A DNA stretch of 39,577 nt from Nocardiaceae bacterium. GTDB taxonomy: Bacteria; Actinomycetota; Actinomycetes; Mycobacteriales; Mycobacteriaceae. Position 1 is the stretch's first letter. Each line of letters starts with the position of its first letter. The stretch is from positions 1-39,577 of the forward strand of contig JAJFUQ010000212.1 of assembly GCA_021372355.1 (NCBI GenBank), in the 5' to 3' direction. Positions 16,461 to 25,309 of the stretch are shown here, one piece after another. Below the pieces are notes generated by a model that had not been told where the DNA came from, did not search any database, and saw only the letters and a list, made by a program, of their open reading frames with translations. Made by a program: the position numbers and the translations under genes.

Positions 16461-18062
16461 ATGACGACGGCTGTTGTAACAGAACCCGAATACGAACACA
16501 GGTCTCCACGAGAGATCATCACCGTGATGAGCGGCTTGGTCATCACGATGCTGTTGGCCATGCTGGACAACACCATCGTCGGGCCCGCACTTCCCACCAT
16601 CGTGGGCGAACTCGGCGGTTTGCAGCACCTTTCCTGGGTGCTCACCGCCTACACGCTGACGATGGCCATTTCGACGCTGGTCTGGGGAAAGCTGGGCGAC
16701 CTCTATGGTCGTAAGCCCGTCTTCATGACCTCGATCGTCGTCTTCCTCGTCGGCTCGGCGTTGACCGGTATGGCGCAGTCGATGTTCGAACTGACGCTGT
16801 TCCGTGCCCTCCAGGGCCTCGGTGCGGGTGGTCTCGTCGTCGGCGTCATGTCGATCGTCGGTGTCCTCGTCCCGCCGGCCGAGCGCGGTAAGTACCAGGG
16901 CCTCTTCATGGCGGTCATGCCGCTGGCGATGCTCGGCGGCCCGCTCGTCGGTGGCTGGATCACCGACAACGCGTCGTGGCGCTGGGCCTTCTACGTCAAC
17001 CTGCCGCTGGGCGCGATTGCGCTGGCCACGGTGTGGTTCACGCTGAACATCAAGCACCACCACTACGGCAAGGTCATCATCGACTGGACTGGTGCCGCGC
17101 TGCTGACCGTGTGGGTGACCGCTCTCGTGCTCGCCACTAGCTGGGGTGGCTCGCAGTACGCGTGGACCTCGTGGCAGATCCTGACCCTGGGTGCCGTCGC
17201 ACTTGTCGGTCTCGGTGTGTTCATCGCTTACGAGCGCAAGGTCGACGAGCCGATCCTTCCGCTGCACCTGTTCAAGAACCGCAACTTCGCGCTGGCCGGT
17301 GGCCTCACGTTCGTCGTCGGTCTCGCCATGATGGGCGGCGCGGGTTACCTGCCGCAGTACCAGCAGTTGGTGCAGCACCAGACGGCGACGCAGAGCGGTC
17401 TGCTGCTCCTGCCCATGATGCTGCCGATGATGGTGACCAGCATGCTCAGCGGTCAGATCACCAGCCGCCTGGGCCACGTGAAGATCCTGCCGATCATCGG
17501 TGGTCTCGCCCTCACCGCCGGAATGCTGTTGCTCGCCAACATCGACGTCCACACCAGCAAGACCACGGTTGCACTGTTCATGGCCGTCATGGGTGTCGGC
17601 ACTGGCTTCATGATGCAGCCGTCGATGCTCATCGCGCAGAACAGCATCACGCTGCGTGACATGGGCTCGGGAATGGGTGCGAACACCTTCCTGCGGACGA
17701 TGGGAATGACGGTCGGTGTCGCAGCCCTGGGCACGATGTACTCGAGCCGACTGACGACCTCACTGGCCGAGGCCAACCCCCAGGCTGCGGCCAAGCTCCA
17801 CGGCGGTGCACAGATGGCGCCGGCAATGGTCGAGAAGATGCCGCAAGCGGTGCAGGACGCCATCGCGGCCGCCGTCACCCACGGTATCCAGGGCGTCTTC
17901 TGGGTCGCTGCCGGATTCGCGTTCGTCGGCTTCATCATCGCCCTGTTCGTTCACGAGGTTCACCTCCGCGGTCGCACCGGTGAGGCTCCTTCGGGACCGA
18001 AGCACGCCATGCCGAAGCAGTCGAAGCACGCCGCCAAGCAACAGGTCGCGGTCTCGGTCTAG
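16461..18062 (+). CDS. DHA2-type MDR efflux MFS transporter
   Basis: A 533-residue proton-driven drug exporter of the 14-helix EmrB/QacA group. Motifs seen are LDNTIVGPALPTIVGEL (helix 1), WVLTAYTLTMAISTLVWGKL, the A-motif loop GKLGDLYGRKP and LFRALQGLGAGGL. Residues 1-500 are membrane-rich; the tail is basic with repeated KHA/KQ units. ATG 16461 follows AGGTGG. Substrates cannot be read from sequence. It is divergent from a TetR gene with an operator between them. Confidence 0.92.
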   Translation: MTTAVVTEPEYEHRSPREIITVMSGLVITMLLAMLDNTIVGPALPTIVGELGGLQHLSWVLTAYTLTMAISTLVWGKLGDLYGRKPVFMTSIVVFLVGSALTGMAQSMFELTLFRALQGLGAGGLVVGVMSIVGVLVPPAERGKYQGLFMAVMPLAMLGGPLVGGWITDNASWRWAFYVNLPLGAIALATVWFTLNIKHHHYGKVIIDWTGAALLTVWVTALVLATSWGGSQYAWTSWQILTLGAVALVGLGVFIAYERKVDEPILPLHLFKNRNFALAGGLTFVVGLAMMGGAGYLPQYQQLVQHQTATQSGLLLLPMMLPMMVTSMLSGQITSRLGHVKILPIIGGLALTAGMLLLANIDVHTSKTTVALFMAVMGVGTGFMMQPSMLIAQNSITLRDMGSGMGANTFLRTMGMTVGVAALGTMYSSRLTTSLAEANPQAAAKLHGGAQMAPAMVEKMPQAVQDAIAAAVTHGIQGVFWVAAGFAFVGFIIALFVHEVHLRGRTGEAPSGPKHAMPKQSKHAAKQQVAVSV

Positions 18063-18081
18063 AACCGACAGACTGGCAGTC

Positions 18082-19200
18082 GTGGCCGCAATATCTTCCG
18101 TCGCCCCGGCTCTCACGACCGAGCAGGCGCTCGCCCTGCGCGTGCGCAATCTCCTCCTCGCCCCTGATTCGCTTACCTGCGAATCAGGGGCGCAGGTCGT
18201 TTCCTGGTTCGGTGCGATGCAGGCGCAGGAGATCGGCAGCGGACTGTGGTCGCTCGGCGCTCGGCTGCCGGGTCGCTCGATCGACGAGATCCGGCAGGAA
18301 CAAGAAGACCGTTCGATCGTCCGCACGTGGCCTATGCGCGGGACCGTCCATTGGGTTCCTTCAGCCGACGCGAAATGGATGCTCGACCTGACCGGCGTGA
18401 AGGTTCTCGCGGGCGCCGAGTATCGGCGCAAGTATCACGGTCTCGAGGAAGCGACCGTGAATCAGGCAGTCGACGTTCTCGGAAACGCGTTGAGAGAACG
18501 CACGCGGTTGACGCGCGCGGAATGTCTCGAGTCCATCGAGAAGGCCGGCATCTCGACGGGCGGGCAGATGGGTTACCACTTCCTCTGGTACGCGAGCCAG
18601 GTCGGCGTCACCGCGATCGCACCGAATGTGGGAACTGAGCAGACGTTCGTTCTGCTCGACGAATGGGCGCCGTCGCCGAACCAGCCCGATGATCCAGCGG
18701 CAACGCTTGCCCTTCGCTACTTCCAAAGCCACGGACCCACCACGCGGAAAGACTTCGCGGGCTGGACCGGACTGAACCTGACCGAGGCGAAGGAAGCGAT
18801 CGCGAGCGCAAACCTGACCGCGGTAACGGTCGACGGCGTCGAGATGTTTTGCACCGCAGAGTCGCTGGAGTCCGTCCCGGAATATCCGGTCGATGAGATG
18901 CGGGTGCTACCGGGCTTCGATGAATTCCTGCTCGGATTCAAAGACCGATCGATGATGCTCGATGACGTCCACAAGCACGCGATCATCCCGGGCGGCAACG
19001 GCGTCTTCCAACCGACGATCGTGCGCGCCGGCCGCGTGGTCGGAACCTGGAAGCGCAAGTCGGCGCTGAAGACGAAGACCGTACTGACCGTGACGCCGCT
19101 GGTTCGGCTGAACAAGCGCGAACGAGCGGCGATCACGAAGGCATTCGAACCGTACTCGACGTATCTCGGTCAGCCGGTCGAGCTCAGCTGGCCGGACTAG
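18082..19200 (+). CDS. winged-helix DNA-binding domain protein (HTH_42 family)
   Basis: A 372-residue member of the HTH_42 family (former DUF1006; related to AlkX/YcaQ, some of which are DNA glycosylases). Family features are LALRVRNLLL, VSWFGAMQAQEIGSGLWSLG, RTWPMRGTVHWV and VLPGFDEFLLGFKDRS near residue 275-290. GTG 18082 lies 19 bases after the efflux stop. A perfect 14-bp hairpin lies within codons 26-37, an odd feature for coding sequence. The last four bases overlap the convergent YciI-like gene. Confidence 0.82.
   Translation: MAAISSVAPALTTEQALALRVRNLLLAPDSLTCESGAQVVSWFGAMQAQEIGSGLWSLGARLPGRSIDEIRQEQEDRSIVRTWPMRGTVHWVPSADAKWMLDLTGVKVLAGAEYRRKYHGLEEATVNQAVDVLGNALRERTRLTRAECLESIEKAGISTGGQMGYHFLWYASQVGVTAIAPNVGTEQTFVLLDEWAPSPNQPDDPAATLALRYFQSHGPTTRKDFAGWTGLNLTEAKEAIASANLTAVTVDGVEMFCTAESLESVPEYPVDEMRVLPGFDEFLLGFKDRSMMLDDVHKHAIIPGGNGVFQPTIVRAGRVVGTWKRKSALKTKTVLTVTPLVRLNKRERAAITKAFEPYSTYLGQPVELSWPD
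18159..18192. repeat. perfect 14-bp inverted repeat inside coding sequence
   Basis: Arms CGCCCCTGATTCGC (18159-18172) and GCGAATCAGGGGCG (18179-18192) are exact reverse complements around a TTACCT loop. It lies about 100 bases after the efflux stop and inside the N-terminal part of the winged-helix gene. There is no T tract. I found no second copy in the window. Confidence 0.95.
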
Positions 19201-19544
19201 GCGCCCTGGAACGGCCGAACCTCGACCTTTCCTCTGCACGCCTTCGACCCTTCCGCCGCGAGGCCGAGCGCCTCGTCGAGGTCCTTGGCGTTGACGACCC
19301 AGAAGCCGCCGATGAATTCCTTTGATTCGGCGTACGGGCCGTCGATCGTCAGCACGTCTCCGCCGGTGGCGTCGACAACTTTCGCGGCGCTGGGCAGTTC
19401 GAGCCCGCCGGCGAAGACCCAGTACCCGCCCGCCTGCAGCTTCTTGTTGAACCGGTCGACCGACGCGAACATCTCGTTCATCTCGGCTTCGGTCACGTCC
19501 GGCAGGGTGCCGTCGTGCCACACGGAAAGTAGGTACTCAGCCAT
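19197..19544 (-). CDS. YciI/DGPF-domain protein
   Basis: A 115-residue small protein of the YCII-related (DGPF) group: MAEYLLSVWHDG, AGGYWVFAGGLELPSAAKVV, then LTIDGPYAESKEFIGGFWVV, the family hallmark. Such proteins often occur beside ECF sigma genes, but none is next to this one. Function unknown. The start at ATG 19544 has AAGGAG upstream. It is convergent with and overlaps the winged-helix gene by four bases. Confidence 0.85.
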   Translation of the reverse strand: MAEYLLSVWHDGTLPDVTEAEMNEMFASVDRFNKKLQAGGYWVFAGGLELPSAAKVVDATGGDVLTIDGPYAESKEFIGGFWVVNAKDLDEALGLAAEGSKACRGKVEVRPFQGA

Positions 19545-19721
19545 AACTAACTCCTTCGATCAGGTTCTCGGTGGAAGCCGCCATGAGACTGACTTCACTG
19601 GGACTACGAACGGCACCGACACGACGCGACACATCATGGAAAAAATTCTGCGGGAAAATTCGTACTTGAGGGCAACGCTACCGCCGGTGACTGCTGGAAT
19701 CGACACCGAAGGGGGAGGTCC

Positions 19722-21308
19722 GTGAATCAGCTTCTACTGATCTTTCTGTTGTTGCTGGGCGCCCTCATCACCGTGCCGCTTGCCCGGAAAATCGGTGTGC
19801 CATCACCGATTCTGATGACGTTCCTCGGTGTGGTGCTGGCTCTCGTCCCGTCGGTGCCGCAGGTTTCGATCAATCCCGACATGATCTTGCCGCTCGTGTT
19901 GCCGCCACTGTTGTACGCGGCCGCCCAGCGGACGACCTGGCGTCAGTTCGCCGAGAACTGGCAACCGATCACGCTGCTCGCCGTCGCGATGGTCCTCATG
20001 ACGACCGCGGCCGTGGCGTTCGCGGCGTTTCTCGTCATCCCCGGCATGACGGTGGCCGCGGCCGTGACGCTCGGCGCGCTGGTCGCACCGCCCGACCCGG
20101 TGGCTGTGACGGCATTGGCCGGGCGACTGAACCTTCCTCGACGTCTCGTCTCGATCCTCGAAGGCGAAGGCCTGCTGAACGACGTGACGGCGATCGTCAT
20201 CTACGAACTCGCGATCGTGGCGGCGGTCAGCGGTCACTTCTCCTGGGGCGACGCCGGAATCGATCTGATCCTGTCCGCACTGATCGCGGTGGCCGTCGGA
20301 GCGGGCGCCGGGTGGCTCGGGGTCAAGCTCATGCGGATGCTCGGAGATGCCTCACTGCGCGTGGGACTGTCGCTACTGCTGCCGTTCGCGGTGTTCAAGA
20401 TCGCCGACGACCTGCACGGTTCGGGCGTCCTGGCGGTCGTCGTGACGGCGATCTTCCTCAGCGAGGCGTGGAAAGACGCCGATGACATCGAGGGGCGCCT
20501 CACCAACAAGGCCTTCTGGCGGATCATGGAAACCCTCATCACGGGTATCGCGTTCGGACTCATCGGCCTCGAGTTGCCGACGGTGTTCACGAACGCTCAG
20601 GGGCATCTGGGCTACCTCGCGCTGTGGTCGATCATCATCGTCGGGGTCGTGATCGGCGTGCGCCTGTTCTGGCTGGTGCCGGCGACGTCGCTGGTCCGGC
20701 GTACCCGGCGCCGGTTCAATCCAGATGCCGAAATCCCGGCCAGCTGGCGGGAGACCGTCGTCATGTGGTGGGCCGGAATGCGCGGAGTCGCCTCAGCTGC
20801 GCTGGCTCTCGCCATCCCGTTCACCGTCGACAGCGGCGAGGGATTCCCGGCCCGCGACATCATCATCGTCATCGCTTTCGCGGTCATCATGGTGACCCTG
20901 GTGTTCCAGGGCACGACGTTGCCGATCGTGGTGAAGCTGCTCAATGTCGCCGCGGACCAGGACAAGCAGAGTCGTCAGGAACGGCACCTCGCCGAACGCG
21001 CGTACTTCGCCGCGCTCGACCGCATCAATCTCCTCGCCGCCGAGGGGGAGATACCGGCCGAACTCGTCGAACCGCTCAGCCGACGGGCGTATTACATGTC
21101 GTCGCGTCTACATCCGCATTTTGCGGACGAGGCACAGCGCGAGAGCCACCAGGCCGCGGTGGTGAAGATGGGGCAGTTCCGAATCGGGCAGCGCGAGATG
21201 ATGTCAGCCGCCCGGGAAGCCGTGCTGTCCGAACGCAACAAGCTCGGCATCGATCCCGAGGTCGTCGACCACGTGGTCCACCTGCTCGATATCCGGAGCC
21301 CGCGCTAG
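19722..21308 (+). CDS. CPA1-family Na+/H+ antiporter
   Basis: A 528-residue cation/proton antiporter. About twelve helices occupy residues 1-400, with the family signatures MILPLVLPPLLYAAAQR, LGALVAPPDPVAVTALAGRL (the acidic ion-binding region), SILEGEGLLNDVTAIVIYEL and GMRGVASAALALAIP. The C-terminal 125 residues are a charged cytosolic domain. The GTG start follows a strong GGGGGAGG. The 177-bp spacer upstream (19545-19721) contains nothing I can identify beyond that site. Confidence 0.9.
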   Translation: MNQLLLIFLLLLGALITVPLARKIGVPSPILMTFLGVVLALVPSVPQVSINPDMILPLVLPPLLYAAAQRTTWRQFAENWQPITLLAVAMVLMTTAAVAFAAFLVIPGMTVAAAVTLGALVAPPDPVAVTALAGRLNLPRRLVSILEGEGLLNDVTAIVIYELAIVAAVSGHFSWGDAGIDLILSALIAVAVGAGAGWLGVKLMRMLGDASLRVGLSLLLPFAVFKIADDLHGSGVLAVVVTAIFLSEAWKDADDIEGRLTNKAFWRIMETLITGIAFGLIGLELPTVFTNAQGHLGYLALWSIIIVGVVIGVRLFWLVPATSLVRRTRRRFNPDAEIPASWRETVVMWWAGMRGVASAALALAIPFTVDSGEGFPARDIIIVIAFAVIMVTLVFQGTTLPIVVKLLNVAADQDKQSRQERHLAERAYFAALDRINLLAAEGEIPAELVEPLSRRAYYMSSRLHPHFADEAQRESHQAAVVKMGQFRIGQREMMSAAREAVLSERNKLGIDPEVVDHVVHLLDIRSPR

Positions 21309-21317
21309 CCGGGCGCG

Positions 21318-23549
21318 TTAGACAGCGACCACCTGCACCGGCACCGCCGACAACGCCGCGTTGCCCGAAAGATCCACGCGCGCCGGGTCGGTGAGATCGT
21401 TGATCGAGACGCCGGGGAGCTTGGCGGCGCGGGAGAGTCGTACGCCCTCGGCCTGGTGGCCGTACCCGTGGGGAAGGGACACGACGCCGGGCATCATGTC
21501 GTCGGTTGCGCTGACCTCGATGACGACCGATCCGACGCGCGACGACACCTGAACCTGCTGACCGTCCGTAAGTCCGCGGGCAGCGAGATCGGCCGGGTTC
21601 ATGAGAAGACGGTGCCGGGCCTGACCCCGCGTGAGCCGGTCTGTGTTGTGCAGCCAGGAGTTGCAGTCGCGCTGGTGTCGGCGACCAATGAGCATGAGTC
21701 CGTCCGGCGCGGCCTCGGCGAACGTCTCCCGCAGGCGGGTGAGGTCGTCGGTGATGAGCGGCTGCGCCACCGTGATCGTCTGGCCCTTGGTCATCAACCG
21801 CTTCGGAAGTGTCGGCTGAAGCGGCCCGAGATCGACGCCCTGCGGGGCACTCCGTAGCGCACGCATCGAGGTTTTGCGTCCCGCCGCGAGCAGCGCCGCG
21901 ACGAGGATCGTCGGGCTGAGACGCAGCCGGGTTTCCCAGATCAGCCGTTGTTTCAGCGGCATCCTGGTCGCCATCTGCTTCTCGAGACGAACGCCGAGGT
22001 CGCGGAAGATCTCCCAGTCATGCATGGTGCCCGGTTCCTTGGCGAACATCGCCGGGGTGAACCTGGCGGTGTTGCGGGTCCCGAACACGTGGAACGCGAG
22101 GTCGTACTGGTCGCGCTCCAGGGCGGTCGTCGGCGGGAGGATCACGTCCGCGTGCCGCGTTGTCTCGTTGATGTAGATGTCGACGCTGGCCATGAAATCG
22201 AGCTGGCTCAGGGCGTTGTCGAGTCGCCGGCCGTCGGGCGTCGACGACACCGGGTTTCCGGACACTGTGATCAATGCCCGGATCTGGCCGTCACCAGGGG
22301 TGTCGATCTCCTCGGCCATCGCGGCGACGGGCAGCTCCCCGGCGAATTCAGGAAGCTTCCGAACCCGGCTGGTGTACTTCGCGAAGTGACCACGGCCGAG
22401 AAGACCGCGTTTGACGACGTCGATCGCCGGCTCGGGGAACATCGAGCCACCGGGTCGATCGAGGTTGCCCGTCAGGATGTTCAGGCACTGAATCGCCCAC
22501 TGGCACAGCGAACCGAAGCTTTGCGTCGACACCCCGATGCGCCCGTAGGCCACCGCCGCATCAGACTCGGCGAACTCGCGTGTGACCTGGCGGATGACGT
22601 CGGCCCGCACGCCGCTCATCCGCTCCGCGAACTCCGGAGTGAAGTCGGCGACGAGCGTCTGGACGCGCTTGATGCCACGGACATACCGAGCCGGTCGGGT
22701 GAGGCCTTCGGTGAACAAGACGTTCAGCATGGCGAGGAGAACCAGCGCATCCGTGCCCGGCCGTACGAAGTAATGCGCGGTCGCGGCTTTGGCGGTCTCG
22801 GTGCGGCGCGGATCGAAGACGACCATCTTGCCGCCGCGATTGCGCAGTTCGCGCAGGCGGGCGGGAAAGTCCGGGACGGTCCACAGCGATCCGTTCGATG
22901 CCATGGGGTTGGCGCCGAAGACCAGCAGGTAGTTCGTGCGGTCGATGTCCGGCACCGGGATCAGCAGTTGGTGACCGTAGAGCTGCCAGGCGACGAACTG
23001 ATGGGGGAGTTGATCGACGGAGGTCGCCGAGAAGCGGTTGCGGCTGCGAAGTACCCGCAGCATTTCGATGCCGTGCGTCGCGGCGCCGAGCGAGTGGACA
23101 GACGGGTTCCCGAGGTACACGCCCACGGAATTGCGGCCATGGGTGTTGCTGACTCCGGCAAGTCCCGCGGCGACCCGATCGAGCGCTTCGTCCCAGCTGA
23201 TCTCGACCCAACGTGCGTGCGCGCCGGATCCGACCCGGCGCACCGGACGACGGAGTCGATCCGGGTCGTTGTAGACGTCGACGAGGGCCACTCCCTTGGG
23301 GCAGATGTGCCCGCGCGACAGTGGGTCCTCGGCGTTGCCGCGCACGGACTTGACGTTGCCGTTCTCGAACGTGAACTCGAGGCCACAGATCGCTTCACAC
23401 AGGTTGCAGACGCCGAGTCGCGTACCGGTGTAACCAGCGGGAACCGGGTCGGAGTCGAGCCCGGCCAGCGTCTCGGCAGAACGCCGGGCGCGAAGAACGA
23501 GGGGTTCGGCAGAAGCCGCGAGCGACTGCAGCGGGCCGGGGAGATCCAT
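21318..23549 (-). CDS. molybdopterin-dependent oxidoreductase
   Basis: A 743-residue member of the DMSO reductase/formate dehydrogenase family. An N-terminal [4Fe-4S] site is formed by C48, C51, C55 and C83 (VCNLCEAICG, GHICPKG). Bis-MGD-binding regions include VFGANPMASNGSLW, VVFDPRRTETAKAATAHYFVRPGTDAL-like spacing and the C-terminal dinucleotide-binding domain (from about 620) with GVSLPHGYGH. No Sec codon or obvious Cys ligand stands at the usual Mo position, where FSATSVDQLPHQF is seen. No electron-transfer or membrane subunit adjoins it. It resembles mycobacterial Rv0197-type proteins. The substrate is unknown. Confidence 0.85.
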   Translation of the reverse strand: MDLPGPLQSLAASAEPLVLRARRSAETLAGLDSDPVPAGYTGTRLGVCNLCEAICGLEFTFENGNVKSVRGNAEDPLSRGHICPKGVALVDVYNDPDRLRRPVRRVGSGAHARWVEISWDEALDRVAAGLAGVSNTHGRNSVGVYLGNPSVHSLGAATHGIEMLRVLRSRNRFSATSVDQLPHQFVAWQLYGHQLLIPVPDIDRTNYLLVFGANPMASNGSLWTVPDFPARLRELRNRGGKMVVFDPRRTETAKAATAHYFVRPGTDALVLLAMLNVLFTEGLTRPARYVRGIKRVQTLVADFTPEFAERMSGVRADVIRQVTREFAESDAAVAYGRIGVSTQSFGSLCQWAIQCLNILTGNLDRPGGSMFPEPAIDVVKRGLLGRGHFAKYTSRVRKLPEFAGELPVAAMAEEIDTPGDGQIRALITVSGNPVSSTPDGRRLDNALSQLDFMASVDIYINETTRHADVILPPTTALERDQYDLAFHVFGTRNTARFTPAMFAKEPGTMHDWEIFRDLGVRLEKQMATRMPLKQRLIWETRLRLSPTILVAALLAAGRKTSMRALRSAPQGVDLGPLQPTLPKRLMTKGQTITVAQPLITDDLTRLRETFAEAAPDGLMLIGRRHQRDCNSWLHNTDRLTRGQARHRLLMNPADLAARGLTDGQQVQVSSRVGSVVIEVSATDDMMPGVVSLPHGYGHQAEGVRLSRAAKLPGVSINDLTDPARVDLSGNAALSAVPVQVVAV

Positions 23550-23650
23550 GGGCTCATCGTGCCACCCGCGGGCGCTCTTGGGCAGGTACGGGGCTCCGCG
23601 AAATGGGAAGTGATCCTCCCTACTTTTCTCGATAAATATCTGTTATCTGT

Positions 23651-23680
23651 TTGTGATCGTCCAGTTATCTGAGCTAGATT
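23651..23680 (+). promoter_or_regulatory. sigma-70-like promoter with GTTATCTG repeats
   Basis: TTGTGA (23651-23656) and TAGATT (23675-23680) are separated by 18 bases, about 30 bases before the transglycosylase ATG. Two exact copies of GTTATCTG, at 23642-23649 and 23664-23671, flank and overlap the element with a 22-bp period and may be a regulator site. Confidence 0.45.
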
Positions 23681-23709
23681 GTCGTGACTGACGATGGGAT
23701 TTGTAACTG

Positions 23710-24363
23710 ATGAGATTCGCTGTACTACTGTTTGCTTCCGCTATCAGTGTTTCGCCAGTGAATCCATTGGTATTGCAAGCCGTTTCTGAGTATTCGGACG
23801 GGCCGGCCGTGGAATTGACGCCGCCGATTGTGTTGACCACTGCCCTCCCGAAAGTGGCTCCGCCGCCCCCGCCTGCACCGCCGGTTCCAGTGCCTGCCGA
23901 GTTCGAGCCGTGGATCGTTCGTGCAGGTCACAAGTGCGAGGGCGTCACGCCGGGACTCATCGCCGCGCAGGTCTTCAGCGAGAGTTCGTTCGTGACCAGC
24001 GCGGTCAGCTACTCCAATGCGCTTGGCCCGGGGCAGTTCATTCCCGAGACGTGGGCCCGCTGGGGCGTCGACGCCGACGGCGACGGTTCGATCGACCCGT
24101 TCAGCATCGCCGATTCCGTTATGGCCCTAGCTGACTTCATGTGCTTCAACGTCGACAGCGTCAAAGCCGGGATCGCCGAGCGCAAGATCTCGGGCGATCC
24201 GGTCGACCTGGCGCTCGCCGCCTACAACGCCGGCTTGGGCGCGGTGCAGCACGCCGGCGGAATGCCGGAAGGCGGGGACTACAGCACGCAGACGCAGCCT
24301 TATGTGGCCAAGATCCGCGGCCTGGAGAAGTCCTTCGACGCAGCCCTCGAAACTCGTGTCTGA
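23710..24363 (+). CDS. secreted lytic transglycosylase
   Basis: A 217-residue exported peptidoglycan lyase. A signal peptide (about 1-24) is followed by a Pro-rich linker (PPPPPAPPVPVP, about 51-63) and an SLT-type domain (about 68-205). Catalytic Glu is E91 in AAQVFSESSF; other motifs are SNALGPGQFIPETW, DPFSIADSVMALADF and LALAAYNAGLGAV. It should cleave glycan strands in the wall. ATG 23710 lies directly after a plausible promoter. Confidence 0.88.
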   Translation: MRFAVLLFASAISVSPVNPLVLQAVSEYSDGPAVELTPPIVLTTALPKVAPPPPPAPPVPVPAEFEPWIVRAGHKCEGVTPGLIAAQVFSESSFVTSAVSYSNALGPGQFIPETWARWGVDADGDGSIDPFSIADSVMALADFMCFNVDSVKAGIAERKISGDPVDLALAAYNAGLGAVQHAGGMPEGGDYSTQTQPYVAKIRGLEKSFDAALETRV

Positions 24364-24364
24364 T

Positions 24365-24393
24365 CACTGAGTATGTGCGTCACCTACTCGGTG
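24365..24393 (+). terminator. possible hairpin after the transglycosylase gene
   Basis: CACTGAGTA (24365-24373) pairs with TACTCGGTG (24385-24393) with one G-T wobble and an 11-base loop, beginning just after the stop. No T tract follows, so termination is uncertain. Confidence 0.3.
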
Positions 24394-24482
24394 TAGAACC
24401 GTTATCGCACCGGAGCTGAATTCTTCGCGAATCGTTTGTGATTTCAATATCGTTTGCGCAAATACCGTCGACTGGAGACGAA

Positions 24483-24938
24483 ATGCGCCGGGTACTCGTA
24501 GCCGCAACCCTTGCCACCGCAGGGCTGATCGGTGCTGCCTCGGTCGCGTCGGCAACCGCATTCACGGTCTTCACCCAGGACGGCAAAATCGTCTCCGCGA
24601 CATTCCTCGGCCTCCTGCCGGGCGAATCCTGCGTACTTGCGGCCGTGGACGCCACGAAGCACCAACCCTCGGATTTCGACACCCCAGATGAGGTCGCAAA
24701 CGCGGACTCGTCGATCGTGGCGCGACCGGCGTTCGTTTCCGCCGATTCCTCGGGCCCGATCCTCAAGCTGAATCTCGATTTCACGCCGGCCGATCCCGGC
24801 AAGTACATCGCACTCGCGTTCTGCTACACCAGCGATGGTGACGGCGTCGATGCGATCTCGACCAAGGAAATCACCGTTGGCGACGCCTCCGCTCCGGCGA
24901 CCGGGCAGTCCGAACCCGCGGGGATCTTCGGGAGCTGA
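24483..24938 (+). CDS. secreted hypothetical protein
   Basis: A 151-residue exported protein. ATG 24483 follows GGAGACGA and opens a clear signal peptide, with cleavage likely after ASVASA near residue 24. The mature part is a small beta-rich domain with two Cys residues (GESCVLAAV and ALAFCYTSD) that may form a disulphide, and an Ala/Pro-rich tail. I recognise no family. Two ATCGTTTG copies 18 bp apart (24431, 24449) lie just upstream and may be regulatory. Confidence 0.72.
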   Translation: MRRVLVAATLATAGLIGAASVASATAFTVFTQDGKIVSATFLGLLPGESCVLAAVDATKHQPSDFDTPDEVANADSSIVARPAFVSADSSGPILKLNLDFTPADPGKYIALAFCYTSDGDGVDAISTKEITVGDASAPATGQSEPAGIFGS

Positions 24939-24945
24939 CAAGCGA

Positions 24946-24978
24946 AAGCCCGGGGGCGCCTGTGGCGCCACCGGGCTT
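24946..24978. terminator. bidirectional terminator between convergent genes
   Basis: Outer arms AAGCCCGG (24946-24953) and CCGGGCTT (24971-24978) and inner arms GGCGCC/GGCGCC around a TGT loop form a 14-bp stem with one mismatch. It sits between the stops of the secreted protein and the small minus-strand gene. Confidence 0.85.
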
Positions 24979-24991
24979 GCTTGAAGGTGAA

Positions 24992-25189
24992 TCAGACAGC
25001 CAGCACGTGGGTGCGCTCGTCTTCGAGCGCCTTCTCCATCATCGGCCGGACCAAGAAGGACGGCACACCGAAAAGGTTGGCGACCTTTTCCTTCGGCCAG
25101 TTGCGTCGGTTCAGGCGCAGTACCGCAGCGGGCTCATGCGGCACGCCATCGCGGTTGGTCACGAAATAGTCTTGTCTGCTGGGCATCAT
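24992..25189 (-). CDS. small hypothetical protein
   Basis: A 65-residue unrecognised protein. Its sequence is compact and charged, with AAVLRLNRRNWPKEKVANLFGVPSF-like helices ending in ALEDERTHVLAV. It ends next to a bidirectional terminator, which supports a real gene. ATG at 25189 or 25186 are both possible; a GGAG lies 11 bases upstream. A direct repeat of TGATGCCCA overlaps the start. The 120 bp between this start and the rpf stop holds nothing I can identify. Confidence 0.55.
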   Translation of the reverse strand: MMPSRQDYFVTNRDGVPHEPAAVLRLNRRNWPKEKVANLFGVPSFLVRPMMEKALEDERTHVLAV

Positions 25190-25309
25190 TGGGCATCACA
25201 CTCCGTCGCAATTGATTTTTCGCGACCGTTTCGCCCGAGGCAATGGAATGTGACAGAGGTCAATTTCACTTGGAGTTCGCCGTCACTTCACGGAACGGCG
25301 AATGGGGCG

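Noticed and set aside
21948..23672. 574-codon plus-strand frame
   Set aside because: Antisense to the molybdopterin oxidoreductase, whose iron-sulfur and cofactor motifs are plain.
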